From NCBI GenBank assembly GCA_015056925.1, contig SVFJ01000001.1, forward strand, positions 1 to 64,000: DNA of 64,000 bases, in the 5' to 3' direction. Below the pieces are notes generated by a model that saw only the letters and a list, made by a program, of their open reading frames with translations, was not told where the DNA came from and did not search any database. Source of the stretch: Lachnospiraceae bacterium. GTDB taxonomy: Bacteria; Bacillota; Clostridia; Lachnospirales; Lachnospiraceae. Of the stretch, positions 10,297 to 20,796 are shown in pieces (position 1 is the first letter of the stretch; every line of letters starts with the position of its first letter). The position numbers and the translations under genes are program-made.

Positions 10297-10360
10297 AGCT
10301 TATGGTTGAAAATAATCTTTTTATGTCATTTGGCATTGTAAGGAGAGCGGACATAAAAGG

Positions 10361-11053
10361 ATGATGAGTGATTTTAAGGAAATATATGCAAAGGAAGATT
10401 TACCTTATGACAAGTTCAAGAGGCTTGGACCTGCAAGTTTGACGGATGCTGAGCTTTTAGCGATTATTCTTCGGACAGGCACGCGGGATAAAACACCGAT
10501 TGCGCTTGGCAGGGAAATCTTAGAGAATTCATGGCAAAAGAGCGGTTTGTTGGGGCTGTATCACTACACCATACGAGAGCTTATGAAGATATCCGGTATA
10601 GGAGAGGTGAAGGCAATTCAACTGTTGTGTATCGCAGAGATTGCGAAGAGAACCGCATTTATGCAGGCAAGGCTGGGACTTTCCTTTGACAGTCCTGAGT
10701 CTGTTGCGTCATTTTATATGGAGAGACTTCGTCATCAGGAGACGGAACAGGTGTTGCTGGTTCTTCTTGATAATAAGAACCGTTTGATTGAAGATGTTGT
10801 TCTTTCCAAAGGCACTGTGAATTCATCGTTGGTATCGCCACGGGAGATTTTTCTTGCGGCATTACGGCAGAATGCAGTTTCTATTATGATTTTACACAAT
10901 CACCCAAGCGGAGACCCTACACCCAGCAGGAATGACCGCTTAATTACCAATAAGATAAAAGAAGTATCCGATATAATCGATATTCCTTTGATAGACCACA
11001 TCATTATTGGAGATAATCGATTTGTAAGCTTTAAACAAAAAGGACTTTTATAA
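10361..11053 (+). CDS. radC: RadC family JAB-domain protein
   Basis: 'GPASLTDAELLAIILRTGT', 'ILHNHPSGDPTPSRND'. Confidence 0.95.
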   Translation: MMSDFKEIYAKEDLPYDKFKRLGPASLTDAELLAIILRTGTRDKTPIALGREILENSWQKSGLLGLYHYTIRELMKISGIGEVKAIQLLCIAEIAKRTAFMQARLGLSFDSPESVASFYMERLRHQETEQVLLVLLDNKNRLIEDVVLSKGTVNSSLVSPREIFLAALRQNAVSIMILHNHPSGDPTPSRNDRLITNKIKEVSDIIDIPLIDHIIIGDNRFVSFKQKGLL

Positions 11054-11077
11054 GAGGCACAGAAAGGAGTTGTTATT

Positions 11078-12085
11078 TTGGCTAACAACGCATTTGGTAT
11101 TGATTTAGGTACCAGAACAATTAAAATTTACAATACTCATGGTGACAGTGTTACTGTTGAGAAGAATATGATTGCAATTGAAGATAAGAAGAATTTATTT
11201 GCATACGGCGATTCTGCTTTTGATATGTTTGAGAAGGCACCTGCTAATATTGAGATTTCCTATCCATTATGTAACGGTGTAATCGCTGACATTAAGAATA
11301 TGCAGCTTTTACTTCGTAACTTTGTTATGGACAGTAACAAGGGAAATATTAAGCCGGCAGATTATTATATTGCTGTTCCTTCTGATATTACCGATGTTGA
11401 GAAGAGGGCTTTCTTTGACCTTGTAAAGGATGCAAACCTTAAGGCAAAGAAGATTATGAGAGTTGAGAAGGCAGTTGCTGACGGACTTGGTCTTGATATC
11501 GATGTTAAGAATTCGCAGGGTATCCTGGTTGTAAATGTTGGTTATCACACAACAGAGATTTCTATTTTATCTCTTGGCGGTATTGTTCTTAGTCGTTTGA
11601 TTAAGGTTGGCGGACAGAAGTTTGATGAATCTATTAAGAATGCCATCCGTAAGGAATTCAGCCTTATTGTAGGTATGAAGACAGCTGAAAATGTTAAGAT
11701 TGCACTTGCAGAGTTAGAGGCTCAGAAGAAGGGTGCTATCGTTTATGGACGAGATATTGTTACGGGACTTCCTATGGAGAAGGAGATTCCGACAGACCTT
11801 GTAAGCAGCTGCATGCTTGAGAACTTCAATATGATTATTGATAATATCCGAGTTATTTTGGAGAGAACTCCACCGGAATTATCAGCAGATATCTTCAGAA
11901 GAGGTATTTACTTAACAGGTGGAGCTTCACAGGTAAGTCATCTTGCAGAATTAATTGCAAAGGGAACCGGACTTAAGGTGAATGTCAGCGAGAATCCGAT
12001 TACCGGTGTTGCACTTGGCTTATCAAAGATTATTAAGGATGACAATTATAAATCCGTAGCTTATTTAGAAGGAATGAGTAAATAA
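11078..12085 (+). CDS. mreB: Rod shape-determining protein MreB/Mbl (TTG start)
   Basis: 'AFGIDLGTRTIKIYN', 'GIYLTGGASQVSHLAELI'; followed by mreC/mreD. Confidence 0.93.
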   Translation: MANNAFGIDLGTRTIKIYNTHGDSVTVEKNMIAIEDKKNLFAYGDSAFDMFEKAPANIEISYPLCNGVIADIKNMQLLLRNFVMDSNKGNIKPADYYIAVPSDITDVEKRAFFDLVKDANLKAKKIMRVEKAVADGLGLDIDVKNSQGILVVNVGYHTTEISILSLGGIVLSRLIKVGGQKFDESIKNAIRKEFSLIVGMKTAENVKIALAELEAQKKGAIVYGRDIVTGLPMEKEIPTDLVSSCMLENFNMIIDNIRVILERTPPELSADIFRRGIYLTGGASQVSHLAELIAKGTGLKVNVSENPITGVALGLSKIIKDDNYKSVAYLEGMSK

Positions 12086-12954
12086 TGAGTCCAATCGTAA
12101 AGAGGAAGCGTGAAAGTTTTCGAATTCCAAGCAAATATTTACTTTTGCTTTTAACAACGGTTTGTATTTTTATGATGGCTTTTACCTTTTTGACGGATAT
12201 GAGTACGGCACCTTTAAATAAGGTGGTATCCTATGTTGTAGTTCCTTTTCAGGATGGTATCAGCCGAATTGGTTCCTGGATATTCCAAAGAGTGGATGAA
12301 CTGGGAGAGCTTAGACTTGTTCTCGAGGAGAATCAGGAGCTTAGAAAGCAAATTGATGAACTGACAATAGAAAACACGCAGCTTCAACAGGATAAATATG
12401 AATTAAATAATCTAAGAGAGCTTTTTGCATTGGATGCAGAGTATAGCGGTTATGAGAAGATAGGAGCCAGAGTGATTGCACGTGAGAGCGGCAACTGGTT
12501 CCATGTCTTTACACTGGATAAGGGAAGCGAGGATGGTCTTGCTATTGATATGAACGTCATTGCAGGCGGCGGTCTGGTTGGAAGAATTGTCGATATCGGT
12601 CCGAATTGGGCACAGGTGAATGCAATTATTAATGATAATTCCAACGTCAGTGGCATGGTTCTTGCAAGCTCTGATAATCTGATTGTTTCAGGGTCTTTAG
12701 AATTAATGGGACAGGGATTGATTTCCTTTAAGCAGTTAATCGATTCCAAGGATGCGGTAAAGATTGGCGATAAAGTGGTTACCTCTAATATCAGTGATAA
12801 ATTTTTACCGGGCATTTTGATAGGTTACATCAATGATGTAGAACAGGATTCCAATAATATTACAAAGTCAGGCACGTTAACACCGGCTGTAGATTTTGAA
12901 CATTTAGAGGAAGTTCTTGTTATTTTGGAATTAAAGCAGCAGATAGAAGATTAG
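12085..12954 (+). CDS. mreC: Rod shape-determining protein MreC
   Basis: TM + coiled coil + 'VIARESGNWFHVFTLDKGSEDGL...GGLVGRIVDIG'. Confidence 0.93.
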   Translation: MSPIVKRKRESFRIPSKYLLLLLTTVCIFMMAFTFLTDMSTAPLNKVVSYVVVPFQDGISRIGSWIFQRVDELGELRLVLEENQELRKQIDELTIENTQLQQDKYELNNLRELFALDAEYSGYEKIGARVIARESGNWFHVFTLDKGSEDGLAIDMNVIAGGGLVGRIVDIGPNWAQVNAIINDNSNVSGMVLASSDNLIVSGSLELMGQGLISFKQLIDSKDAVKIGDKVVTSNISDKFLPGILIGYINDVEQDSNNITKSGTLTPAVDFEHLEEVLVILELKQQIED

Positions 12955-12964
12955 GAGTGTATCA

Positions 12965-13483
12965 ATGAAGAGAAATATTGCATTAGCATTTATTATACTG
13001 ATTAGCTTTGCATTACAGACTACTTTATTTCAGTATTTAAACTTTGGTGGTATTTCCCCTAATCTTCTGATTATTGTTACTGCGTCCTACGGCTTCATGT
13101 ATGGAAGACGTTATGGTATGGTAACAGGTTTTTTCTGTGGACTTTTAATGGACGTTTTTTATGGAGATGTATTAGGTTTTTATGCCTTAATTTATCTTTA
13201 CATAGGTGCTGCAAACGGACTTTTTCACAGAATTTTCTATCATAACGACATTACACTCCCGTTATTATTGATTTCGGTAAGTGATTTTACATATTCTTTT
13301 GTTTGTTATGTTTTACTTTTCCTTTTGAGAGGAAGATTTGTTTTTGGTTTCTATTTAAAGAATATTATTATACCGGAGATTGTATATACAATTCTGGTAA
13401 CCATCATTTTATATCCGCTTATTCTTTTGCTGAACCTGACCTTAGATAATATGCATAAAAGGGGTGACCGCAAGCGTGCTTAA
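12965..13483 (+). CDS. mreD: Rod shape-determining protein MreD
   Basis: Polytopic membrane protein between mreC and PBP2; 'PNLLIIVTASYGFMYGRRYGMVTGFFCGLLMDV'. Confidence 0.88.
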   Translation: MKRNIALAFIILISFALQTTLFQYLNFGGISPNLLIIVTASYGFMYGRRYGMVTGFFCGLLMDVFYGDVLGFYALIYLYIGAANGLFHRIFYHNDITLPLLLISVSDFTYSFVCYVLLFLLRGRFVFGFYLKNIIIPEIVYTILVTIILYPLILLLNLTLDNMHKRGDRKRA

Positions 13484-16349
13484 GAAAATAAGAGAAAATT
13501 TGTATAATATTGTGACTTCCAGATTGTTTGTCTTGTTTCTTGTGTTTATCGCAATGGCGGCAGTCTTAATATATAGATTGTTTTATTTGCAAATCGTTAA
13601 TGGCGAAACATATCTGAATAATTTTCAACTTAAAATTCAAAAAGAGAGAATCACAGAAGGTACCCGTGGGAATATTTATGACAGAAACGGTAACCTTCTT
13701 GCTTATAATGAGTTGGCATATTCTGTGGTGATTGAGGATGTTTATGAATCCGGTTCCTCGAAGAATGCCGCAATCAATAAGACCCTTTATAAGCTCATCC
13801 ACATGATTGAGAAGCAAGGGGATGAATTAGATAGTGACTTTAACATTATATTAGATGAGAATGGTGATTATGCCTTTAAGGTATCAGGAACTTCTTTGAA
13901 TCGTTTTTTGGCCGATGTATATGGTCGTTCTAAGATTAGTGACTTAAAATATGCTGAAAAAACAGCATCGGCACAGGAGGTCATTGACTATTTGTGCACC
14001 TCAAAATATAAGATTGGCGAGTACAATATTCTTGAGGACGGAACAAAAGGTGATTTTATTCCCGGAGCAGGTTACACCAAAAAGGAAGTATTACAGCTAG
14101 TTACCATTCGATATAATATGAGTTTGTATTCTTACCAGAAGTATATCACAACCACTATTGCAACTGATGTTTCCGAAAAGACAGTAGCGGTTATCATGGA
14201 GAATTCGGCTGAACTTGAAGGTGTCAAGATTCAGGAGGATACCATACGAAAGTATAATTATCCTTATTATTTTTCTCATATTCTTGGGTACACAGGTAAG
14301 ATATCTCAGGATGAGTTGGATGAGTTGTCGTTGTCAAATGATTCTTATACTATGAACGATACCGTTGGTAAGAGTGGTATTGAGGCTGTTATGGAGCTTG
14401 AGCTTCAGGGTAAGAAAGGGTCTGAGACCATTTATGTAGATAATATGGGAAAGGTAATTGATACAACGGATATTATCGAATCGCAGCCGGGTAATCATGT
14501 ATATTTGTCTTTGGATAAAGACTTACAGGTGGCTGTTTACAATATTATCGAACAGAAACTGGCAGGCATTATCGTTGATAAGATGCGAAATGTTTATAAT
14601 TACGACCCTTCTTCAGAGAGTGCTTCTCAGGATATTAAGATTCCGATAGACGATGTTTACTTTGCATTGATTAATAACAATATCATTGATATCGAGCACT
14701 TTACCCAAGAGGACGCTTCAGAGAATGAAGTGGCTGTGCAGGCACTTTTCCTTGAAAAGCAGGAAAAGGTACTTAATGCTTTGGAGGATGAGCTGATGAA
14801 TAAGAAAACTCCTTATAATAAGCTCACCAGAGAATATATGAATTATCAAAGCTATATTGTTACCATGCTGATGAATAAAGGTATTTTAATGAGTAGTGCA
14901 ATTGATAGAGAGGATTCTACTTATATTGCATGGACCAAGGATGAAGTAATCAGTTTAAATGAATATCTTACCTATGCGATTTCAAAGAACTGGGTTGATA
15001 TTACAAAACTTGATTTGGATAGCCAATACTCTGATTCTTCGGAGATATTGTCTTGCATTATTAAATATGTGAAGGATAATCTGCGTTCTAATACAGGTTT
15101 TTCCAAGAAGCTGTATCAGTATATGATTAGTGACAGGGTAATAACCGGAACACAGATGTGCATGCTTTTATGGGAACAGGATTTAATCAGTGTTGATGAC
15201 GCTAAGATTGAAGCCTTGCAAAACGGAAGATTAAAGCCCTTTGACTTTATGTATGAGTTGATTGAAACCTTACAGATAACGCCGGCCCAGCTGGCATTAG
15301 ACCCCTGTTCCGGCTCCTGTGTTATTACAGATGTAAATACCGGCGAGGTACTGGCACTGGTATCTTATCCGGGATATGACATTAATAAGCTGGCAAATGG
15401 TGTGGATGCCGAGTATTATGCAAAGCTGAATAATGACTTATCACTTCCTTTATGGAGTGCGGCAACGCAGCAAAAGACAGCGCCCGGTTCTACCTTTAAG
15501 ATGATTTCAGCTGTTACGGCATTAAGCGAAAGCGTGGTCGCTTCCACAAGAGAAACCATTACCTGTACCGGTGTATTTGAGAAGATGGCACCAAGTATTC
15601 ATAGATGCTGGATTTACCCACGTTCTCATGGACGTCTTACGGTTGCGGGTGCTATTGCCAATTCGTGTAACTGTTTCTTTTATGAAGTTGGATATCGTCT
15701 TGGTCAAACCGGTAACGGCTTCAATGCACAGTATGGATTGGAAAGAATGTATACCTATGCTGATATGTTCGGATTATCCGAAAAGTCAGGAATTGAAATT
15801 ATAGAGTCAGAGCCCGAGGTGTCTGACGAGCAGCTTGTAACTTCATTAATCGGTCAGGGTACTCACAACTATACAACAGTGGGGCTGGCAAGATATGTAA
15901 CGACGGTTGCCAATAGCGGTACCTGCTATAATCTGAGTATTTTGGATAAGCTCGTAGATTCTCAGGGCAATCTGATAGAGGATTATTCTCCGACAATCAG
16001 GAATACCGTTGAGCTTGACGACAGCGTATGGGATGTACTTCACTCCGGAATGCGAGAGGTTGTAAAAAAACGTTCAGACTATAGAGATATGACTATTAAT
16101 GTTGCCGGTAAGACCGGTACTGCAGAAGAAAATAAGTCAAGAGGAAACCATGCCTTGTTTGTAAGCTATGCGCCATATGAGGAACCGGAGATTTCAGTTA
16201 CTGTCCGTATTCCATACGGATATACCTCGTCTAATGCAGCGCAGACAGCCAAGGATGTATATAAATACTATTATGGTTTGGAAGAAGAAGAGGAACTTCT
16301 TTCAGGTACGGCAGAGATGCCTGACAATACGACAGGCGCTGCGGATTAA
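13464..16349 (+). CDS. mrdA: Penicillin-binding protein 2 (transpeptidase) with a long internal insertion
   Basis: PBP dimerisation domain 'TEGTRGNIYDRNGNLLAYNE'; STFK, SCN and KTG motifs (APGSTFKM, ANSCNCFF, AGKTGTAEE). Confidence 0.9.
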   Translation: MTASVLKKIRENLYNIVTSRLFVLFLVFIAMAAVLIYRLFYLQIVNGETYLNNFQLKIQKERITEGTRGNIYDRNGNLLAYNELAYSVVIEDVYESGSSKNAAINKTLYKLIHMIEKQGDELDSDFNIILDENGDYAFKVSGTSLNRFLADVYGRSKISDLKYAEKTASAQEVIDYLCTSKYKIGEYNILEDGTKGDFIPGAGYTKKEVLQLVTIRYNMSLYSYQKYITTTIATDVSEKTVAVIMENSAELEGVKIQEDTIRKYNYPYYFSHILGYTGKISQDELDELSLSNDSYTMNDTVGKSGIEAVMELELQGKKGSETIYVDNMGKVIDTTDIIESQPGNHVYLSLDKDLQVAVYNIIEQKLAGIIVDKMRNVYNYDPSSESASQDIKIPIDDVYFALINNNIIDIEHFTQEDASENEVAVQALFLEKQEKVLNALEDELMNKKTPYNKLTREYMNYQSYIVTMLMNKGILMSSAIDREDSTYIAWTKDEVISLNEYLTYAISKNWVDITKLDLDSQYSDSSEILSCIIKYVKDNLRSNTGFSKKLYQYMISDRVITGTQMCMLLWEQDLISVDDAKIEALQNGRLKPFDFMYELIETLQITPAQLALDPCSGSCVITDVNTGEVLALVSYPGYDINKLANGVDAEYYAKLNNDLSLPLWSAATQQKTAPGSTFKMISAVTALSESVVASTRETITCTGVFEKMAPSIHRCWIYPRSHGRLTVAGAIANSCNCFFYEVGYRLGQTGNGFNAQYGLERMYTYADMFGLSEKSGIEIIESEPEVSDEQLVTSLIGQGTHNYTTVGLARYVTTVANSGTCYNLSILDKLVDSQGNLIEDYSPTIRNTVELDDSVWDVLHSGMREVVKKRSDYRDMTINVAGKTGTAEENKSRGNHALFVSYAPYEEPEISVTVRIPYGYTSSNAAQTAKDVYKYYYGLEEEEELLSGTAEMPDNTTGAAD

Positions 16350-16409
16350 ACGTAGTTGGTATTGCTTTGCAATATTAGTTGACGTGTGAAACACACAGAA
16401 GGAGTAAAA

Positions 16410-17081
16410 GTGAAGAATTCGGTAATATTAAAAAGTTTTTCAAGCGGAATATCAATTATTATGGATAGTGAAATACCTTTTGATGAACTATTAGAAGACA
16501 TTGCAGTAAAGTTTCGGGAAGCAGATAATTTCTTTAAAAATGCTTCTGTAGCAATTTCGTTAGAGGGCAGAATACTGTCTGAACAGGAAGAGAGAACAAT
16601 TCTGGATGTAATTACACAGAATTCAAGACTTAATGTACTTTGTCTTATGGGCAGGGATGAAGATAAAAACATCAAATTCCTTGGAATTCAGAATAATCTG
16701 AACTTCCAAAAGGATGAGAATTGCGGTCAGTTTTACAGGGGAACCTTAAAAGACGGCCAAAGCATTGAAACAGAGCATAGCATCATCATTTTAGGAGATG
16801 TGTGCGAGGGATGTTCAGTTTACTCTGCTAAAGACATTGTAATACTCGGCAGCTTAACAGGCGAAGCATATGCAGGCGCTGCCGGAAGTAATAATCATTT
16901 CGTTGTTGCCTTAGATATGAATCCCGAGAAGCTTCGTATTGGAGATTTAGAGTATTTTCCACCTAAAGCTTCTAAGTGGGCATTAAAATCCAAGGCAGTT
17001 CCGAAGATTGCATATACTTACAATGGAAATATACAGGTAGAAAGCATTACAAAGGATGTATTAGAAAGCTTTACATTGTAA
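16410..17081 (+). CDS. minC: Septum site-determining protein MinC
   Basis: C-terminal beta-helix 'GDVCEGCSVYSAKDIVILGSLTGEAYAG'; followed by minD/minE; GTG at 16410 with GAAGGAG RBS preferred. Confidence 0.88.
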   Translation: MKNSVILKSFSSGISIIMDSEIPFDELLEDIAVKFREADNFFKNASVAISLEGRILSEQEERTILDVITQNSRLNVLCLMGRDEDKNIKFLGIQNNLNFQKDENCGQFYRGTLKDGQSIETEHSIIILGDVCEGCSVYSAKDIVILGSLTGEAYAGAAGSNNHFVVALDMNPEKLRIGDLEYFPPKASKWALKSKAVPKIAYTYNGNIQVESITKDVLESFTL

Positions 17082-17138
17082 GCTTTTAGTGACAATTGAA
17101 TAAAGATATCTATGCATAACTTGAAAGGACTTGTGTTT

Positions 17139-17945
17139 ATGGGTGAAGTAATTGTTGTCACGTCAGGTAAAGGCGGCGTAGGAAAGACCACTACGTCTGC
17201 AAATGTTGGAACAGGTCTTGCTGAGATGGGAAAAAAAGTGGTTGTGATTGATGCAGACATTGGATTGAGAAATCTTGATGTTGTAATGGGTTTAGAGAAT
17301 CGTATTGTATACAATCTTGTTGATGTAATCGAAGGCTCCTGCCGCTTAAAACAAGCACTGATTAAGGACAAAAGACATGCAGGTCTATATTTACTTCCTG
17401 CAGCACAAGCAAGAGATAAAAACTGTATCAGTCCGGAACAAATGATATGGTTGGTGGATTCACTTCGTTCACAATTTGATTATATTATTCTGGATTGTCC
17501 TGCCGGTATTGAGCAAGGTTTTCAGAATGCAATTGCCGGAGCAGACCATGCCATTGTAGTAACAACACCGGAGGTTTCAGCGATACGTGATGCAGACAGA
17601 ATCATTGGTTTATTGGAGGCTAATGAGATACATAAGATTGAGCTGGTAGTAAATCGTTTGCGTCAGGACCTTGTAAAACGTGGGGAAATGATGGCAGTCC
17701 ATGATGTTATAGATATCCTGGGTCTGCCGCTTTTAGGCGTAGTTCCTGATGATGAAAATGTAGTGATTGCGACCAATCAGGGCGAACCATTAGTAGGAAA
17801 GAATTCCCTTGCCGGTCAAGCATTCATGAACATATGTAATCGATTGGAAGGAAAAGAAGTTCCTTTTCTCAATTTGACGAAGAACCTTACGATATGGACA
17901 AAGGTAACAGGATTATTCCATAAAAATCAGGAGGTTCGCATATGA
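17139..17945 (+). CDS. minD: Septum site-determining protein MinD
   Basis: 'MGEVIVVTSGKGGVGKTTTSANVGTGLAEMGKKVVVIDADIGLRNLDVVMGLE'. Confidence 0.97.
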   Translation: MGEVIVVTSGKGGVGKTTTSANVGTGLAEMGKKVVVIDADIGLRNLDVVMGLENRIVYNLVDVIEGSCRLKQALIKDKRHAGLYLLPAAQARDKNCISPEQMIWLVDSLRSQFDYIILDCPAGIEQGFQNAIAGADHAIVVTTPEVSAIRDADRIIGLLEANEIHKIELVVNRLRQDLVKRGEMMAVHDVIDILGLPLLGVVPDDENVVIATNQGEPLVGKNSLAGQAFMNICNRLEGKEVPFLNLTKNLTIWTKVTGLFHKNQEVRI

Positions 17946-18208
17946 GTTTATTTTCTTTTTTTCGCAAGAAAAAGTCAGGTAATATTGCAAAAGACCGTTT
18001 AAAAATACTGCTGATATCAGACAGGGTCAGTTGCTCGCCCGAAATGCTTGAGCTGATTAAGAATGATATTGCACATGTAATATCAAAATACATGAAGATT
18101 GATGCCGGCAGCATGGAGGTTCAGATTACCAAAACAGGAACATCAGGCAGAAGCGCGGTTTCTCCAGTGTTATATGCGAATATTCCTATTTTGGATATTA
18201 AAAATTAG
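17942..18208 (+). CDS. minE: Cell division topological specificity factor MinE
   Basis: 88 aa, overlaps minD stop; 'AKDRLKILLISDRVSCSPEMLELIKNDIAHVISKYM'. Confidence 0.93.
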   Translation: MSLFSFFRKKKSGNIAKDRLKILLISDRVSCSPEMLELIKNDIAHVISKYMKIDAGSMEVQITKTGTSGRSAVSPVLYANIPILDIKN

Positions 18209-18226
18209 AATATAGGATGCGAGATA

Positions 18227-19339
18227 ATGTTTAAGAATTATAGAGTACGAGATTATGATTTTAAGTTAATATTGTTAATGGTATGCCTTACTGTAATCGG
18301 TATTCTTGCCATCGGTAGCGCAAAGGAAGCCGTACAGAACAAGCAGATACTGGGATTTGTCATGGGACTGTTTATTATGGTTGTATTATCTTTCTTTGAT
18401 TATTCCTTTTTCCTGCGTTTTCATTGGCTGATATATTTCTTTAACATTATCCTGCTGCTTGCAGTTGCACTATTTGGTGAAGAAGTCAACAATGCCAAGC
18501 GATGGTTAAACATTGGATTTCAGTTCCAACCATCGGAAATTAGTAAAATTATGTTGATTTTATTTTATTCAAAGTTTATTATGAAACATAGGGAACATTT
18601 AAATTCCTGGCGTACAATTGCAGCGATGCTGATACTGTTATTACCGCCTTTATATCTAATTTATGAACAGCCGGATATGTCTACCAGTATTGTAATATTG
18701 GTGATTTTCTGTGTAGTATGGTATGTTGGCGGTCTGAGTTATAAGTTGATTATAGGTGTGTTAAGTGTAGCTGTTCCGGCAGTAGTGATTCTGTTTATGA
18801 TGGTATTACAGCCTGACCAGACGATTATCAAAACATATCAGCAGACCAGAATTTTGGCGTGGCTTGAGCCTGAAAAGTATGCAACAGGTGCAGCTTATCA
18901 GCAGGTGAATGCCATGACGGCGATTGGTTCAGGACAGTTATGGGGAAAAGGCTTGAATAATAATGAGATTAGCTCTGTAAAGAACGGTAACTTTATTTCA
19001 GAGCCGCAGACAGACTTTATCTTTACAATTGTTGGTGAAGAATTAGGTTTTGTAGGTGGATGCATTGTTATTATTCTACTGTTCCTTATTGTGTTAGAGT
19101 GTATAAATGTTGCCCGTCAGGCGAAGGATTTAGCGGGAACCTGTATATGTTGTGGTATGGCAGCGCTGATAGGTTTCCAGGGTTTTATTAATATAGCGGT
19201 TGCCACAGGATTATTTCCGAATACAGGTATCCCTTTACCGTTTGTCAGCTATGGCCTGACATCGTTGGTCAGCTTGTATATTGGGATGGGTATTGTACTG
19301 AATGTAAGATTACAGTGCGTTAGAAAGTATAATAATTGA
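18227..19339 (+). CDS. rodA: SEDS family peptidoglycan polymerase RodA/FtsW
   Basis: 'GLFPNTGIPLPFVSYGLTSLVSLYIGMGI'; adjacent to mre/PBP2 cluster. Confidence 0.92.
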   Translation: MFKNYRVRDYDFKLILLMVCLTVIGILAIGSAKEAVQNKQILGFVMGLFIMVVLSFFDYSFFLRFHWLIYFFNIILLLAVALFGEEVNNAKRWLNIGFQFQPSEISKIMLILFYSKFIMKHREHLNSWRTIAAMLILLLPPLYLIYEQPDMSTSIVILVIFCVVWYVGGLSYKLIIGVLSVAVPAVVILFMMVLQPDQTIIKTYQQTRILAWLEPEKYATGAAYQQVNAMTAIGSGQLWGKGLNNNEISSVKNGNFISEPQTDFIFTIVGEELGFVGGCIVIILLFLIVLECINVARQAKDLAGTCICCGMAALIGFQGFINIAVATGLFPNTGIPLPFVSYGLTSLVSLYIGMGIVLNVRLQCVRKYNN

Positions 19340-19359
19340 CAAAGGATGGTGCAAATATC

Positions 19360-19755
19360 ATGAACATTGCGTTAATCGCACACGACGGAAAGAAAAAATT
19401 AATGCAGAATTTCTGTATTGCTTATCGAGGAATTCTTAGTAAAAATGACTTATATGCTACCGGAACCACCGGAAGATTAATTGAAGAGGTTACTAATTTA
19501 AATATTCATAAATATCTTGCCGGACATCTTGGTGGTGAACAGCAGATTTGTGCGCAGATTGAGCATAACCAGATAGACTTGGTTATTTTCCTTAGAGACC
19601 CGTTGAACCCTAAGTCGCATGAGCCTGATGTGAATAATGCCATTAAGCTTTGCGATATGCATAATATTCCGTTAGCAACAAATCTTGCTTCAGCAGAACT
19701 GTTAATTAAGTCACTTGATAGAGGAGATTTAGATTGGCGTGAGATGTATAAATAA
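19360..19755 (+). CDS. mgsA: Methylglyoxal synthase
   Basis: 'IALIAHDGKKKLMQNF', 'LATGTTGRLIEE'-like and 'IFLRDPLNPKSHEPDVNNAIKLCDMHNIPLATN'. Confidence 0.95.
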   Translation: MNIALIAHDGKKKLMQNFCIAYRGILSKNDLYATGTTGRLIEEVTNLNIHKYLAGHLGGEQQICAQIEHNQIDLVIFLRDPLNPKSHEPDVNNAIKLCDMHNIPLATNLASAELLIKSLDRGDLDWREMYK

Positions 19756-20716
19756 GATTACAAGAATTTTGATTTGTATCTTAATACCTTCTCTGTTATT
19801 GGCAGGCTGCGGAACAAAGGAGTATTCATTTTCCTACGATAGAGACAGGAGTAACTCCAGCTTTTCGGTAGCGGCATCCATGAAGGGGGAGACCTTGGAT
19901 GCATTTGCCAATGGTTTGTGTATTGCCACAGGGGATGTATATGAAGGGACAGATGTAGATATGTCTATGGCTGTTGCGGCAGGTCTTTTTGATGTGAACG
20001 ACAGTAGTGTAATTTACGCTAAGAATATTCACGAGAAGTTGAATCCTGCCAGCACAACAAAGATATTAACGGCATTGTGTGCTTTAAAATACGGTAATTT
20101 AGATGATGTGCTTACTGCATCAGAGAACGTATATATTACGGAATCCGGTGCGGTTATGCTTGGTGTGCAGAAGGGGGATACTATGACCTTGGACCAGGCA
20201 TTATATGCATTATTACTCAAATCTGCCAATGATGTTGCGATTATGGTCGCTGAGCATATTGGTGGCAGTGTAGAGGGATTTTCGGAAATGATGAACGAGA
20301 TGGCAAACAGTTTAGGGGCTACCAATAGTCATTTTGTTAATCCACACGGATTAACAGACCCGAATCACTACACAACCATTTATGATTTATATTTGATTTG
20401 TAATGAGGTTGTAAAATACGACAAATTTATCGAGATTATTCATTCTGCAAAATATAATTCCATCTATCATGATAAGGATGGAAACCAGAAAGAACTGAGT
20501 GTTTCGACTACCAATGCATATTTGAAGGGAGATGCTTTTGCACCGGATAATGTGACTGTGATTGGTGGCAAGACAGGTACAACAAGTGCTGCAGGAAGTT
20601 GTCTTATTTTATATTCCAAGGACCAAGCGAACAATCCGTATATCTCTGTGATTTTAAAATCGACAGACCGAACGATGTTATATCAGGAAATGACAGATTT
20701 ATTGAATGAGATTTAG
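19739..20716 (+). CDS. D-alanyl-D-alanine carboxypeptidase (lipoprotein, DacA-like)
   Basis: Lipobox LLLAGC; active site 'NPASTTKILTAL'; 'GGKTGTTSAAG'. Confidence 0.92.
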   Translation: MRCINKITRILICILIPSLLLAGCGTKEYSFSYDRDRSNSSFSVAASMKGETLDAFANGLCIATGDVYEGTDVDMSMAVAAGLFDVNDSSVIYAKNIHEKLNPASTTKILTALCALKYGNLDDVLTASENVYITESGAVMLGVQKGDTMTLDQALYALLLKSANDVAIMVAEHIGGSVEGFSEMMNEMANSLGATNSHFVNPHGLTDPNHYTTIYDLYLICNEVVKYDKFIEIIHSAKYNSIYHDKDGNQKELSVSTTNAYLKGDAFAPDNVTVIGGKTGTTSAAGSCLILYSKDQANNPYISVILKSTDRTMLYQEMTDLLNEI

Positions 20717-20725
20717 AGATTTGTA

Positions 20726-20754
20726 TTGTTATTTTTTATGTAATCTACTATAAT
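20726..20754 (+). promoter_or_regulatory. Sigma70/A-type promoter (TTGTTA-N17-TATAAT)
   Basis: Near-consensus hexamers with 17 bp spacing ahead of the 20797 gene. Confidence 0.65.
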
Positions 20755-20796
20755 AGTAATATAACTTAATTACTTACTAGTATAGGAGGGGTTACG

